A program made the position numbers and the translations under genes. Shown here piece after piece: positions 10,117 to 22,200 of a DNA stretch of 64,000 nucleotides. The notes under the pieces were generated by a model. It was not told the origin of the DNA. It worked only from the letters and a program-made list of their open reading frames with translations, and did no database searches. The stretch lies in the NCBI RefSeq assembly GCF_900113705.1, contig NZ_FOQI01000012.1, positions 109,670 to 173,669 on the forward strand, read 5' to 3'. This DNA is from Collimonas sp. OK307. Its GTDB lineage: Bacteria; Pseudomonadota; Gammaproteobacteria; Burkholderiales; Burkholderiaceae_D. Position 1 is the stretch's first letter. Every line of letters begins with the position of its first letter.

Positions 10117-10356
10117 CTCAGTGCGGCAATAGCGCAATCATACGACAGAAGGCGCAACAGCATATTTCGCCGCAGTATCTGCGGACAGGAATTCTACCGC
10201 TATCTGTCAGGCCGCGCCTTAACATTACCGTATTGCAAGCTGGAATGAACTCCCGTACTATGATTTAACAATTATCACAAAAAACTGTGACTGAAAATCT
10301 GCCGGATCAAATCCTCACGCATTTTTTTGGATGCAATAAAAGAATACAGGGAGATC

Positions 10357-10947
10357 ATGATTATTTTCGACAAAACCGAGCGCGGCCGTACAGAAATAGC
10401 AACGCGCGGCCAAACCGTGGCGCCACGCCTGCGCACGCTGTTATTACTGGTAGATGGCAAGACCGGCAATGATGAATTATTAAGGAAAGTGGCGGGTCTG
10501 GGACTGAACCAGGAACATCTGGACGAACTGCTGCAAGCCGGCCTGATCCAGGCTAGCGCGGATACCGGCAGCGGCAGCGGCAGCGCCAACACCGCCACCG
10601 CCAGCAGTCCCGTCGCCAATAATGTCGCTACTGCAGAAGCGCCGGCGTCGAAAAACATCCCTCCGCCCGCTGTCTCCCTCATGTCCGCTGAACAAATACT
10701 GCCGCCAGGACAAACCCAGTTTGAAGCGATTTATCATTTCTACAACGACACCATCAAGAGCATGATCGGTTTGCGCGGATATGGCTTGCAGTTGAAAGTC
10801 GAGCGCGCCGGCAGCGTCCAGGATTTCCGCGAATTGCGACAGGTTTACCTGGAAGCGGTGCTCAAAGCCAAGGGCGAGGAAATTGCCCGTAGCCTGCGTG
10901 GCCGGCTGGATCAGTTGCTGTATCTGGGCGAACGGCAGCAACCATAG
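10357..10947 (+). CDS. Conserved hypothetical protein with Ala/Ser-rich linker
   Basis: Not recognised. The 196-aa protein has an N-terminal part (about residues 1-65; IFDKTERGRTEIATRGQ, then LRTLLLLVDGK, then a region with HLDELLQAGLI) that looks like a small winged-helix or effector-type domain. A low-complexity linker rich in Gly, Ser, Ala and Thr follows (about 66-110), then a helical C-terminal domain (YHFYNDTIKSMIGLRGYGLQ). No signal peptide or membrane segment is visible. An AGGGAG sits close (3 bases) to the ATG chosen; a TTG 30 bases upstream in frame is less likely. It is divergent from nadA and ends at a strong bidirectional terminator. Confidence 0.75.
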   Translation: MIIFDKTERGRTEIATRGQTVAPRLRTLLLLVDGKTGNDELLRKVAGLGLNQEHLDELLQAGLIQASADTGSGSGSANTATASSPVANNVATAEAPASKNIPPPAVSLMSAEQILPPGQTQFEAIYHFYNDTIKSMIGLRGYGLQLKVERAGSVQDFRELRQVYLEAVLKAKGEEIARSLRGRLDQLLYLGERQQP

Positions 10948-10968
10948 ACAACATAATGATTGGATATA

Positions 10969-11008
10969 AAAAAAGCGTGGCAGATAAATTCTGCCACGCT
11001 TTTTTTTT
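10969..11008. terminator. Bidirectional rho-independent terminator
   Basis: The stem GCGTGGCAGA (10975-10984) and TCTGCCACGC (10990-10999) has a 5-base loop, flanked by A-run on the left and a nine-base T-run on the right. It can terminate both the plus-strand gene ending at 10947 and the minus-strand gene ending at 11059. Confidence 0.92.
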
Positions 11009-11058
11009 GTTCTTCATGGATTCACGGCGCAGCAGTTTCTGCGCGCAACTCCTGATAT

Positions 11059-12660
11059 TTACTCAATTCCCTGGCTAGTCAGGTAATCCTCGTAAGAGCC
11101 CTGGAAGTCGACTATTTCGTTTTCCTTGACTTCCAAAATCCGGGTCGCCAGCGATGACACGAACTCGCGGTCATGCGACACGAAAATCAGGGTACCGGCA
11201 TATTTCTCCAGCGCGATATTGAGCGATTCGATCGACTCCATGTCCATATGGTTGGTCGGCTCGTCCAGCAGCAGCACGTTATGGCGGCCCAGCATCAGCT
11301 TGCCGTACATCATGCGGCCCTTCTCGCCACCGGACAATACCTTGACCGATTTCTTGACGTCGTCGCCGCTGAACAGCAAACGGCCCAGGCTGGAACGCAC
11401 AGCCTGGTCGTCGTCGCCTTCCTGGGTCCAGCGTCCCATCCAGTCGGTGAGGGTCAAGTCGGTTGCAAAATCTTCGGTCGGATCTTGCGGCATGTAGCCG
11501 ACGTTGGCGTTTTCCGCCCATTTCACCAGGCCGCTGTCTGCTGCCAGGCCGGCGATGTCGATGCCGCCAATACTGCGCAACAGCGTGGTCTTACCGGCGC
11601 CGTTGGCGCCGATGATGGCGATTTTCTCGCCAGCTTCAACCATGATGCTGAAATTCTTGAAGATCGGCCGGTCGTAAGTCTTGCTGATGCCCTGCACTTC
11701 GACTGCCAGCCGATGCAGCTTTTTCTCGCCGTCGAAACGCACGAACGGATTGGCGCGGCTGGATGGCTTGACATCCTCGACCTTGATTTTTTCAATTTGC
11801 TTGGCGCGCGAGGTAGCCTGGCGTGCCTTCGATTTGTTAGCAGCAAAGCGGCGCACGAAATCCTGCAACTCGGCGACCTTGTCCTTGGCCTTCGCATTCA
11901 CCGACAACTGCTGCGCACGTGCCTGCGACGATGCCAGCATGTAGTCGTCGTAATTGCCTGGATAGACCTTCAACGTGCCATAGTCCATATCGGCCATGTG
12001 GGTACATACCTGGTTCAGGAAGTGGCGATCATGGGAAATGATGATCATGGTCGAATTGCGCTGGTTCAGCACATCTTCCAGCCAGCGGATGGTGTTGATA
12101 TCGAGGTTATTGGTCGGCTCGTCGAGCAGCAGGATATCCGGATTCGAAAACAGTGCCTGCGCCAGCAAGACGCGCAGCTTCCAGCCTGGTGCGACGCTGC
12201 TCATCGGGCCTTGATGCTGATCGATCGAGACGCCCACGCCCAACAACAGTTCGCCAGCGCGCGCTTCGGCGGTGTAGCCATCGTATTCGGCGAACCTGGC
12301 TTCCAGGTCGGCGGCCTTCATGTAGTCGTCGTCGGTGGCTTCTGGATTGGCATAGATCGCATCGCGCTCGGCCATCGCTGCCCACATTTCGGTGTGGCCC
12401 ATCATGACCACGTCGAGTACCCGCATTTCTTCAAACGCAAACTGATCCTGGCGCAATTTACCCAGGCGCTCGTGCTGATCGAGCATCACGTTGCCAGCAG
12501 AAGACTCCAGATCGCCGCCCAGGATCTTCATGAACGTCGACTTGCCGCAGCCGTTCGCGCCGATCAAACCGTAGCGGTTACCGTCGCCGAATTTGACTGA
12601 AATGTTTTCAAACAGCGGCTTGGGGCCGAACTGCATCGTGATATTTGCGGTGGAAAGCAT
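11059..12660 (-). CDS. ybiT: ABC-F ATPase, YbiT subfamily
   Basis: A soluble ABC-F protein: two ATPase domains, no membrane domain, acting on the ribosome rather than as a transporter. Walker A motifs are GANGCGKST (about 34-42) and GANGAGKTT (about 350). The first signature is the atypical SVAPGWKLR and the second LSGGEKGRM, exactly the YbiT pattern. Walker B/D-loop motifs are [11 protein letters not shown] and [11 protein letters not shown]. The linker rich in Arg and Lys ([24 protein letters not shown]) is the P-site tRNA-interaction region of the family. Length 533 aa matches E. coli YbiT. It is transcribed alone. Confidence 0.95.
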   Translation of the reverse strand: MLSTANITMQFGPKPLFENISVKFGDGNRYGLIGANGCGKSTFMKILGGDLESSAGNVMLDQHERLGKLRQDQFAFEEMRVLDVVMMGHTEMWAAMAERDAIYANPEATDDDYMKAADLEARFAEYDGYTAEARAGELLLGVGVSIDQHQGPMSSVAPGWKLRVLLAQALFSNPDILLLDEPTNNLDINTIRWLEDVLNQRNSTMIIISHDRHFLNQVCTHMADMDYGTLKVYPGNYDDYMLASSQARAQQLSVNAKAKDKVAELQDFVRRFAANKSKARQATSRAKQIEKIKVEDVKPSSRANPFVRFDGEKKLHRLAVEVQGISKTYDRPIFKNFSIMVEAGEKIAIIGANGAGKTTLLRSIGGIDIAGLAADSGLVKWAENANVGYMPQDPTEDFATDLTLTDWMGRWTQEGDDDQAVRSSLGRLLFSGDDVKKSVKVLSGGEKGRMMYGKLMLGRHNVLLLDEPTNHMDMESIESLNIALEKYAGTLIFVSHDREFVSSLATRILEVKENEIVDFQGSYEDYLTSQGIE

Positions 12661-12836
12661 CTTAAACTGGTTCTTTTCTTAATTGAATCATGGGGTTAGA
12701 CAATGAGGCGGCATTATACAGTATCCGCAATTGTGCACTGCGGGCCACCGTAAAAACAACGACTTACCGCTCTGTTTCCCACGAAATCGGTACTGTACAG
12801 GTCAAGATCAGAGCGTTTTGAACATCTGTTACCAGA

Positions 12837-12872
12837 TAAAAAAGAAAACCGGCGGAACGATCCGCCGGTTTT
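12837..12872 (-). terminator. Rho-independent terminator (minus strand)
   Basis: AAAACCGGCGGA (12845-12856) pairs perfectly with TCCGCCGGTTTT (12861-12872) around a 4-base loop. On the minus strand it is followed by a long T-rich run, so it terminates the transcript of the aldolase-like gene that ends at 12933. The rest of 12661-12932 holds the ybiT upstream region and nothing else recognisable. Confidence 0.88.
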
Positions 12873-12932
12873 GATGTAAAAACTAAAACATTTCCAAATA
12901 TTTCCATTTGGAAATGCTTGTGCAGATTCCTG

Positions 12933-13940
12933 TTACTGAGCCGATTGGCGCTCACGCGCCATGGTCAACGCGGTATCTTCAATCATGTCCTCCTGACCGC
13001 CAACCATCCGCCGCCGGCCCAGCTCTACCAATATGTCGCGTGCCGGAATGCCATACTTGGCGCTGGCGCGCTTGGCAAACAGCAGGAAAGAGGAATAGAC
13101 GCCGGCATACCCCAGCGTCAAGGCATCGCGGTCGATCCGGATCGGATGATCCATGATCGGCACCACCAGGTCTTCGGCAACGTCGGAAATCTTGAACACA
13201 TCGACGCCCGTCTCGATCCCCATGCGCTCGCACACTGCGACGAACACTTCCATCGGCGTATTGCCGGCCCCCGCTCCCAGTCCAGCGGCGGCGGCATCGA
13301 TGCGGCGTGCGCCATACTCCACCGCAACCACTGAATTGGCAACGCCCATCGCCAGGTTGTGATGGCCATGAAAGCCGATTTCGGTTTCAGGTTTAAGTTT
13401 TTCACGCAGCAGGCCGATACAGGCGCGCACATGTTCCGGCAACATGTAGCCGGCCGAATCGGTGGCGTAGATGCAATTGGCGCCATACGATTCCATCAAC
13501 CGCGCCTGCTCCAGCAACTTCGCCGGCTCCGTCATATGCGCCATCATCAGGAAACCCACCGTATCCAGCCCGAGTTTGCGCGATAGCCCGATATGCTGTT
13601 CCGAGACATCGGCCTCGGTGCAATGGGTAGCGACGCGGATAGTACCGACCCCGCATTCATGCGCCATGTGCAAATGGTCGACGGTGCCGATGCCCGGGAT
13701 CAACAGCGCTGAAGCCTTGGCCTTCTTTAATAACGGAATCACGCCACGCAGATATTCCTCGTCGCTATGCGCAGGAAAACCATAATTGACCGAAGCACCG
13801 CCCAGGCCATCGCCGTGAGTAACTTCGATCAGCGGCACGCCGGCTTCATCCAGTCCGGCAGCAATACTTTGCATTTGCTGCAGCGAGATCTGATGACGTT
13901 TCGGGTGCATGCCGTCACGCAGCGACATGTCATGCACCAC
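12933..13940 (-). pseudogene. 4-hydroxy-2-oxovalerate aldolase (MhpE/DmpG-like), 5'-truncated
   Basis: The family cleaves 4-hydroxy-2-oxovalerate to pyruvate and acetaldehyde in meta-cleavage pathways. Nearly the whole aldolase is here: [10 protein letters not shown] (catalytic Arg, Asp and His near the N-terminus), [40 protein letters not shown] (metal-binding HxH), [13 protein letters not shown] and [21 protein letters not shown], and the C-terminal [14 protein letters not shown]. What is missing is the first few residues: the frame reaches an in-frame TAG at 13950-13952 a few codons before the conserved start. Only a GTG at 13940 or an ATG at 13928 is left, neither with a ribosome-binding site. 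The usual partner, acetaldehyde dehydrogenase, is absent. Probably a deletion remnant, although the catalytic residues survive. Confidence 0.75.
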
Positions 13941-13944
13941 TACA

Positions 13945-14670
13945 TATGCCTACTATGTCAACAGCACACCGGTCGCGGCAACCTTGTACGGCATCGACAT
14001 CACCTCTAAGCAGGTGTTCAGGCAAGCGCCCGATCTCGTCATTTCCGGCCCCAACTACGGCAACAATACCGGCCTCATCGATAATAATTCCGGTACCGTC
14101 AATGCTGCCCTGATTGCGATCAATCGCGGCATTCCGGCAATCGCCGTCAGTGCAGAACTGCCGCAAACCTATAAACCGTTCAATAAGCTGGCGGCAGGCG
14201 ATCCGGAATACGAAGTGGCGGATGTGGTGGTCCGGCTGGTGAAGGCGTTGCAGCAGCGCAAAGCCGTAGCCGGCGGTACCTTGCTGCCGCAGGGAGTCGG
14301 TTTGAATGTCAACCTGCCGAAATTCGCCAAAGGCGCTGCGGCGGCATTGCCGGTCAAACTCAGCAAGATCGGCCTGGCTACTGTCGCCCTGCCCTATTTC
14401 GTAGAGGATCTGTCGACCGACCCGCTGGCCAAATCGTATCTGGCGCAGGCCTTTCCGCACGGCGTTCCCGCTTATCCTGGCGTGACGCTGGTGCTTAATC
14501 AAGGGCCGGTGCCGGCCGGACTGAAGTACGTCCCGGACACCAATCCTGATTCGGAACAAAATGTCGTCAACTCCGGTGCGATCGCTATTTCGGTGATGCA
14601 GGGAACACCGCAGGGTACACACGCTCAAGAAGCAATAATGCGCGCCAAACTGATCAATTTTGCCCGGTAG
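13945..14670 (+). pseudogene. SurE-like 5'/3'-nucleotidase, N-terminally truncated
   Basis: The C-terminal two-thirds of a SurE-family phosphatase: YYVNSTPVAATLYGID, LVISGPNYGNNTG, NNSGTVNAALIAINRGIPAIAVS and a C-terminal region with GAIAISVMQGTP. SurE proteins carry their metal-binding NDDG motif at the extreme N-terminus; that part is gone. The frame continues leftwards only to about 13909, through sequence that is the complement of the aldolase gene. The two partial genes therefore abut head to head, and the SurE fragment has no start codon or ribosome-binding site of its own and no catalytic Asp pair. Confidence 0.8.
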
Positions 14671-14951
14671 ACTCTGTCTGGCAGGTCATTGTTGCATCGC
14701 CGATATCGCGCTTCAGTCTAAGCCTGAAAGCGATATCGGCCAATCCCCCGAACATCCCTCCGAATAGCCTTAGCGCGCCAGTTTCCAGTTCACCAGAGAT
14801 ACCGCCAGACGCCTATTTCCGCCAGCGCAGCATCGCCCGTGGTGGATGCTGCCTGGTTCCCTGTCAGTCACGATAACGTCATCAAGCTTGTCTTTCAAGC
14901 TACAATATCCAAGCTAAGACATAAGAAAAACTATGTCACCTGGAGAGTCAC
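14671..14951. other. Intergenic stretch with a long inverted repeat
   Basis: No gene was found here. CCGATATCGCGCTTCAG (about 14699-14715) is an almost perfect inverted repeat of CTGAAAGCGATATCGG (about 14723-14738), with one bulged base. It has no T-run, so it may be a weak terminator or part of a repeat element. The right half is the promoter region of the LysR gene, ending in a GGAG ribosome-binding site. A divergent beta-lactamase gene, the usual partner of AmpR-type regulators, is absent. Confidence 0.6.
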
Positions 14952-15812
14952 ATGCATCTTCCTTTAAACGCACTGCGCGCTTTCGAAGTCTCGGCACGTT
15001 TCCTTAGTTTCACCCGCGCTGCATCCGAGCTGAATGTCACGCAAGCCGCGATCAGCCAACAGGTGAAGAACCTTGAGGAGAGAATGGGCGTACAGCTGTT
15101 TCGTCGGTTGCCACGCGGGCTGGCGCTGACCGCCGAAGGCATCGCCCTGCTGCCGGTGCTGGCGGAATCTTTCAGCCGCATCGGTTCAGTCCTGGAACAA
15201 TTCGGCGATGGCCGCTCGCGCGAAGTGTTGACCGTAGGCGCTGTCGGCACATTTGCCGTCGGCTGGCTAATCCCGCGCCTGCGCGATTTCCAGCAAGCCT
15301 ACCCATTCGTCGATTTCCGCCTGTTCACCAATAATAACCGCGTCGATATCGCCGGTGAAGGCCTCGACTACGCGATTCGCTTCGGTGACGGTGCCTGGCA
15401 TGCAACCGAAGCCGAAGCACTGGCGGCGGCGCCACTGTCGCCAATGTGCTCGCCGGCAATAGCATCATTCCTGCGCGATCCAGGCGATCTCGCCAGGCAA
15501 GTATTACTACGCTCCTACCGGACCGACGAATGGGCCACCTGGTTCGCGGCAGCAGACTTGCCCTGCCCTTTGCTCAGAGGCACCGTATTCGATTCATCGC
15601 TCACCATGGCCGAAGCAGCAGCACAAGGTGCCGGCGTAGCCCTGCTGCCAGCCCGCATGTTCACCCGCGAACTGCAACACGGCCGCCTGACACGCCCGTT
15701 CGACATCGAGATAGCCAGCGGCAGCTACTGGCTAACCCGCCTCAAATCAAAACAAGTCACCCCCGCAATGCAAGCCTTCAGAGAGTGGCTACTCCAAACC
15801 GCCAAGCAGTAA
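14952..15812 (+). CDS. LysR-family regulator of the AmpR/PenR type
   Basis: A 286-aa LysR transcription factor: N-terminal winged HTH (LNALRAFEVSARFLSFTRAA, then LNVTQAAISQQVKNLE) and an effector domain. The effector domain carries the pattern of AmpR, the muropeptide-sensing activator of beta-lactamase genes: VGTFAVGWLIPRL, NNNRVDIAGEGLDYAIRFG, DGAWH, LLRSYRTDEW, VFDSSLTMAEAAAQGAGVAL and GSYWLTRL. No bla gene is next to it, so its target is elsewhere or it is an orphan. It is convergent with ldcA, a muropeptide-recycling gene. GcvA-like regulators are the main alternative, but the motifs favour AmpR. Confidence 0.88.
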   Translation: MHLPLNALRAFEVSARFLSFTRAASELNVTQAAISQQVKNLEERMGVQLFRRLPRGLALTAEGIALLPVLAESFSRIGSVLEQFGDGRSREVLTVGAVGTFAVGWLIPRLRDFQQAYPFVDFRLFTNNNRVDIAGEGLDYAIRFGDGAWHATEAEALAAAPLSPMCSPAIASFLRDPGDLARQVLLRSYRTDEWATWFAAADLPCPLLRGTVFDSSLTMAEAAAQGAGVALLPARMFTRELQHGRLTRPFDIEIASGSYWLTRLKSKQVTPAMQAFREWLLQTAKQ

Positions 15813-15818
15813 TCCCCA

Positions 15819-15991
15819 AAATCAATTCGACTCTGACCCCAATTGATTCCAAAATAATTCGACTCTGACCCTAATTGTTTTGAAAATCAATTAGGGTCAG
15901 AGTCGAATTGATTAGGTGATCTGGCGTCAGGATGACAGGGTTAGCGGGTTTTGGATGGTTAGCTGGAATCAATTAGGGTCAGAGTCGAATT
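15819..15991. repeat. Four copies of a REP-like motif in inverted pairs
   Basis: The 21-mer AATTAGGGTCAGAGTCGAATT (third base of GGG variable) occurs four times: twice as its complement on the left (about 15825-15845 and 15856-15876) and twice forward on the right (15889-15909 and 15971-15991). The left and right groups face each other, so they can form long hairpins. This resembles a bacterial interspersed mosaic (REP/BIME) element. It fills the convergent gap between the LysR gene and ldcA. Confidence 0.75.
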
Positions 15992-16008
15992 GATTAGGTG
16001 ATCTAGCG

Positions 16009-17478
<1,470 letters not shown>

Positions 17479-17480
17479 TA

Positions 17481-17930
17481 TCAACGGTCTTCGGAAATCT
17501 CGGCCCAGCAATTGGGCGTTTCGTGCAGCACCAGCTTTTGCAGATGCAAACCGGTGCCGTAGTGGTCCTTGTAAGCCGCCTTGAGAATATCGTAGGCGGT
17601 GCGCGCCAGGTTTTCGACGGTCGGGATGCGATCGATGATGACGGTCTTGTGATCCGGCAGGGTCGCCAGGAAATCGCGCACTGCCGTGTCTTTTTCGTAG
17701 ACCAGGAAAGCGTGATCCCAGACATCGACCAGATGCTGTTTCGCCAGCGTCTTGATGTCGGAGAAATCCATGATCATGCCGTTGTCGGAGCTACCTTCGA
17801 CTTCAATCACCGCGCCAACCAGGGTAATTTCCAGCGTATAGCGATGGCCGTGCAGGTTGCGACACTGGCTCTTGTGATCGGGAATCCGGTGTCCGGCGTC
17901 GAATTCCAGTTTGCGGGTGATGGTAAGCAT
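17481..17930 (-). CDS. queD: 6-carboxy-5,6,7,8-tetrahydropterin synthase QueD
   Basis: QueD makes 6-carboxytetrahydropterin from dihydroneopterin triphosphate, the step before QueE in preQ0/queuosine synthesis. Zinc ligands His14, His27 and His29 are visible (FDAGHRIP and NLHGHRY), with catalytic Cys23 between them. MIMDFSDIK and the C-terminal LHETPNCWAE are further family motifs. Length 149 aa. It lies 27 bases downstream of queE. Confidence 0.96.
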   Translation of the reverse strand: MLTITRKLEFDAGHRIPDHKSQCRNLHGHRYTLEITLVGAVIEVEGSSDNGMIMDFSDIKTLAKQHLVDVWDHAFLVYEKDTAVRDFLATLPDHKTVIIDRIPTVENLARTAYDILKAAYKDHYGTGLHLQKLVLHETPNCWAEISEDR

Positions 17931-17957
17931 AGGTAATCGGTTCTTTATAAAATCTGT

Positions 17958-18593
17958 TCAGGGAATCTGCAGCAGCTTGTGGGTCTGCAAGCTCAGCTTC
18001 CATTTCGGGTTGCGCTTGCAAGTCTCAATCGCCAACTCCAGATTGTGCGCCAGTTGCGGGCCATCCATGGCCTGTACATAGAAATGTTCGAAATCAAGCG
18101 ATTCGTATGCCGCCAGCGATTGGCCGATTTGCGGAATCACCACTTTCAACTCATTACCCTTGCGCAGCTTCAATACCGAACCCATCTTCGGACTGACACA
18201 AATCCAGTCTATACCCGGCGGCGGTAGCAACGTGCCGTTGGTTTCGATCGCGATTTCAAAACCGGCCGCGTGCATGCTGTCGATCAGCGCAGCATCCAGT
18301 TGCAGCAGCGGCTCGCCACCGGTGAACACCACGAATTTGCTGGCGGCGTAAGTCTCCGGCCAGAGCGCATTGATGGTGCCGGCGAGCGATTCGCTATCCT
18401 TGAACTTGCCGCCGCCCTCGCCGTCGGTACCGACAAAATCGGTATCGCAGAACTGGCAGACCGCCGTGCTGCGGTCTTCTTCGCGGCCGGTCCACAAATT
18501 GCAACCGCTGAAGCGGCAAAACACCGCAGGGCGGCCGGCATGGGTGCCTTCGCCTTGCAGCGTGTAGAAAATTTCCTTGATGCTATAGGTCAC
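17958..18593 (-). CDS. queE: 7-carboxy-7-deazaguanine synthase QueE
   Basis: A radical SAM enzyme that converts 6-carboxytetrahydropterin to 7-carboxy-7-deazaguanine. The cluster motif is CX14CX2C (Cys31, Cys46, Cys49), the variant known from Burkholderia QueE, with the insert NLWTGREEDRS. FTGGEPLLQ, IETNG and ICVSPKMG are also present. The frame is open 31 codons further upstream, but family members begin at MTYSIKEIF; here that is the GTG at 18593, giving 211 aa. QueC is not in this window. Confidence 0.94.
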   Translation of the reverse strand: MTYSIKEIFYTLQGEGTHAGRPAVFCRFSGCNLWTGREEDRSTAVCQFCDTDFVGTDGEGGGKFKDSESLAGTINALWPETYAASKFVVFTGGEPLLQLDAALIDSMHAAGFEIAIETNGTLLPPPGIDWICVSPKMGSVLKLRKGNELKVVIPQIGQSLAAYESLDFEHFYVQAMDGPQLAHNLELAIETCKRNPKWKLSLQTHKLLQIP

Positions 18594-19206
18594 GGTGCTT
18601 CTCGCATATTTTTCATCAGCCGGGGACGGTGCAATAACAGCGCAACATCGCGCCAATTCGCCGCAAACCCGGCCTGATACGGTCAATACTCGCAGTTTTC
18701 CGTCATTTTCACTATCAAAAACGAAGGCTGTTACTGGTGTGGGAGATAGGTCGATTTGCGGGAAAACCGCGTTTCTGCCTCACATATTAAATAATGCGCA
18801 GATGCGACCTAACCCGCCATTTTAACGTAGAACGGCCATTCCCGCGAAATACGGACAGACCGGCCCGCTGAAGGTAAAGAAACCAGATTCGAGATGCACA
18901 AATTAAGATATAACAATTAATATCAATTAAAATGTAACAACATGTGTCTTAATATGTTAACAATGTGAAATATTGCAAAGCGGATATCTCCTTCCCTCTC
19001 GCATAGTACAATGTGAAACCTCCTACATAACAATTCTCACGCAGCCTAAGCACAATTCGCATCGACTCCGATTAGCGCGTGTTTGCGAAGAAAAACAGAA
19101 GATTATCGGTGGCGAAAATCTCTGGGAACGAATGGACACTGTCTTCCGGGACAAGCGGATCTTAGTCCGCACGAAAATGGTATTACGATTAGAGAATTCA
19201 AGAAAA
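18594..19206. promoter_or_regulatory. AT-rich divergent control region of queE and the polyketide synthase gene
   Basis: About 600 bases with no convincing gene other than a possible N-terminal extension of the synthase. The part 18893-19015 is strikingly AT-rich compared with its surroundings (runs such as TAACAATTAATATCAATTAA) and contains AACAT-N10-ATGTT as an imperfect inverted repeat. Such islands often bind H-NS-like silencers or LysR-type activators. I cannot fix a promoter; TACAAT at 19007-19012 is a possible -10 box without a good -35. Confidence 0.45.
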
Positions 19207-22200
19207 ATGTCAAAACGTGTTGCAATCACCGGGTTTTCGTTCAGATTCCCAGGCACAAATCTCAGCCAGTATTGGCAAGACTTGCTTGACGGACGCGACC
19301 TGGTGACAGAAGTCGATCCAGAACGATGGGCGCAGGACACGTTCCGTCATCCGAACAAAAATCACCCCGGAACCAGCTATACGTTCGCCGCAGGCTCGAT
19401 CGGAGACATTTCAACGTTCGATGCGGGATTCTTCGGCATTTCCCCACGGGAAGCCGCCCTGATGGATCCACAGCAAAGATTGCTGCTTGAAATGAGCTGG
19501 GAAGCGCTGGAAAACTCCGGGATCAAGCCATCGACAATTCGTGGCAGCCAGTGCGGCGTCTTTATCGGCATCGCCAGCACCGACTACTCCTATCGGCTGG
19601 CTGACGATCTCGCCGCCGTCGACTCGTCGGTGGCCACCGGCAATACCGCGAGCATTGCCGCCAACCGTATCTCTTACGTCCTTGACCTGTGCGGCCCTAG
19701 CATGGCGATCGATACCGCCTGCTCGTCGTCCATGGTGGCGTTTCACCAGGCATGCCGCTCGATCCTCTCGGGCGAGAGCACGCAGGCGATTACAGGCGGC
19801 GTCAGCCTGCATCTGCACCCCTACGGTTTCATTACCTTTTCCAAGGCATCCATGCTTTCCCGGCGTGGCCGATGCAATGTTTTCGACGCAGCCGGCGATG
19901 GTTACGTGCGCTCTGAAGGCGGGGGAATTTTTTTCCTTAAAGATTACGATCAAGCCGTAGCCGATGGCAATCCGATCCTGGCTATTGTTGCAAATTCAGC
20001 AATCAATACAGATGGCCGCAAATCCGGCCTGACAGTGCCGAACCCGAAGGTCCAGGCGGCCCTGCTGGAGCAAGCTTACCTCCAGGCCGGCATTGATCCA
20101 TCGACCATCGATTACCTTGAAGCGCACGGTACCGGCACAGTCGTCGGCGATCCGATTGAAGCGCGAGCGATTGGCGACGCACTAGGTAAGCACCGCGCCA
20201 AAGATACCCCTCTCCTCATCGGTTCGGTGAAGAGCAATCTCGGACATCTCGAAGCCGCTTCGGGCGTGGCGGGGCTGGTAAAGGCACTGCACTGCATCCA
20301 GCATCGGGTGGTGCCGGCGACTATCGGCATCAAGACGCCTAATCCGAACATCCATTTCGATGACTGGAACCTTGAGGTCGTGACCGAAACCAGGCAACTT
20401 AAAAAGACTGGCAAACTCGTTATAGGGATCAATTCCTTCGGCTTCGGCGGCGCCAACGCGCACGTCATTCTTGAAAGTCCTGAACCAGCAGAACCAAAGT
20501 CGCCGAGACTGCTTAACCGCACGCTGCTGCCGATCATGGTTTCTGCAAAAGAAAATATTGCACTGAAAGCGGCGGCACGCGAGTTTTCTGCGTTTCTGAG
20601 CGAACAACCTGAGTCCGCGTTTTACGATATCGCCTACAACACCGTTTTCGGACGTGAGCGTCTTGAACACTGCGCCATCGTGTATGGCAACACGCCCGAA
20701 ACCGTCGCCGAAGCGCTCCTCAATTTTGCCGGCGATGCGCCTGGAGCATCCTCCGTGATCTCTGGCAGCGCCTTGGAAAAGCCTTCCGGCCCAGCCTTCA
20801 TCTACTCGGGAAATGGCTCTCAGTGGTTTGGAATGGGCAAACGATTGCTGGAGGAAGAGCCGCTGTTCAGAGCATCAGTCCGTGAGGTCGATGCATTTTT
20901 CCAGCGTCATGCCGATTTCTCGCTGGAAGACGAACTAGCCGGCAAGAACGGTGAAGGCCGCTACGCATACACGGAAATCGCGCAACCTGCATTATTCGCG
21001 CTGCAAGTCGGGATTACGCAAATGCTGCGCCACCGTGGCATCGCACCTGTTGCCGTAGCTGGACATAGCGTAGGCGAAGTAGCTGCCGCATGGGCATCCG
21101 GCGCATTGTCGCTGGAAGCTGCGGTAACGGTCATATACCACCGTAGCCGGCTACAAGGAACGACTAAAGGTAACGGAGAAATGACCGCCGCCAGAGTAGG
21201 GCAAGAAGCCGCGCGTGATTTGCTCGACGAAATGGAGCTCGGGTCGTCACTAGCCATTGCCGGCGTCAATAGCTCGCGCGGCGTGACCATCGCCGGCAGC
21301 TCGGAATTGCTTAGCCGCCTTGAATCAGCATTACACCAGCGCGACATCGTCAATAAACGGCTTGATCTTGACTATGCATTCCACAGTCCTGCCATGGACG
21401 GGATTGAAGCTGGCGTCCGGGAGACTCTGGCAGAGCTGCAACCCGGCGCAACGCTCATCCCCTTCTATTCGACCGTCACCGGCGCGCAGCTGGACGGAAC
21501 CGAACTCGGCGCCGAATACTGGTGGCAGAACATCCGTTACCCCGTGTTGTTCGAACAAGCGATCAAGGGCATGCTGGACGACGGCGCCAACATTTTCATT
21601 GAAATCGGTCCCAATGCCGTTTTACGCGGCTACATCAATGACTGTCTGAAAGATACAGCGACAGAGGGGCGTGTCATTTCCACCGTTGTCAAAGATGACG
21701 ATGCTCCGCAACGGGTTTGGGCAGCGTGCGGCCAGGCCGTGATCGCTGGCGCCAGCGTCGACTGGGAGCAAGAGTTCTCATGGGCCGGCGGTTTTGTCCA
21801 GCTACCGAACTACGCGTGGCAGCGCGAGCGCCACTGGCATCCGGTGACACCGGGATCGATCGGCTTGCTCGATCGGCGCAAAATCCATCCTCTGCTGGGT
21901 TACCCGCTCCAACAACATGAACTGACCTGGGAAAACCAGCTCGACACAAAACTCAACCCGATGCTTGCCGATCATGTGGTTGGCGATGCCACCATATTTC
22001 CAGGCACAGGCTTTTCCGAGCTTGCCCTTGCAGCCGCCTTGGCCTGGCACCCCGGCGACCTGGTCGAAATCGAGGAACTTGAAATCCGCTCGCCGCTGCT
22101 TCTGAGCGATAGCCACTCAAAACTGGTCCGCTTGAGCATCGAGGCCCAGGACGGCGGCTTGACGATCAAGGGTAAGGAACACGCCGGCACAGAACCCTGG

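Noticed and set aside
11173..12600. A 475-aa plus-strand frame opposite ybiT
   Set aside because: Composition is that of a reverse-frame shadow (rich in His, Val, Gln), with no motif; ybiT is unambiguous.
14671..14951. A beta-lactamase gene divergent from the AmpR-type regulator
   Set aside because: No open frame with bla motifs exists on either strand here.
18973..19206. A 78-residue N-terminal extension of the polyketide synthase as coding sequence
   Set aside because: It starts at a non-ATG codon in the AT-rich promoter region and has no similarity to KS N-termini; internal ATGs at 19132 and 19177 remain possible.
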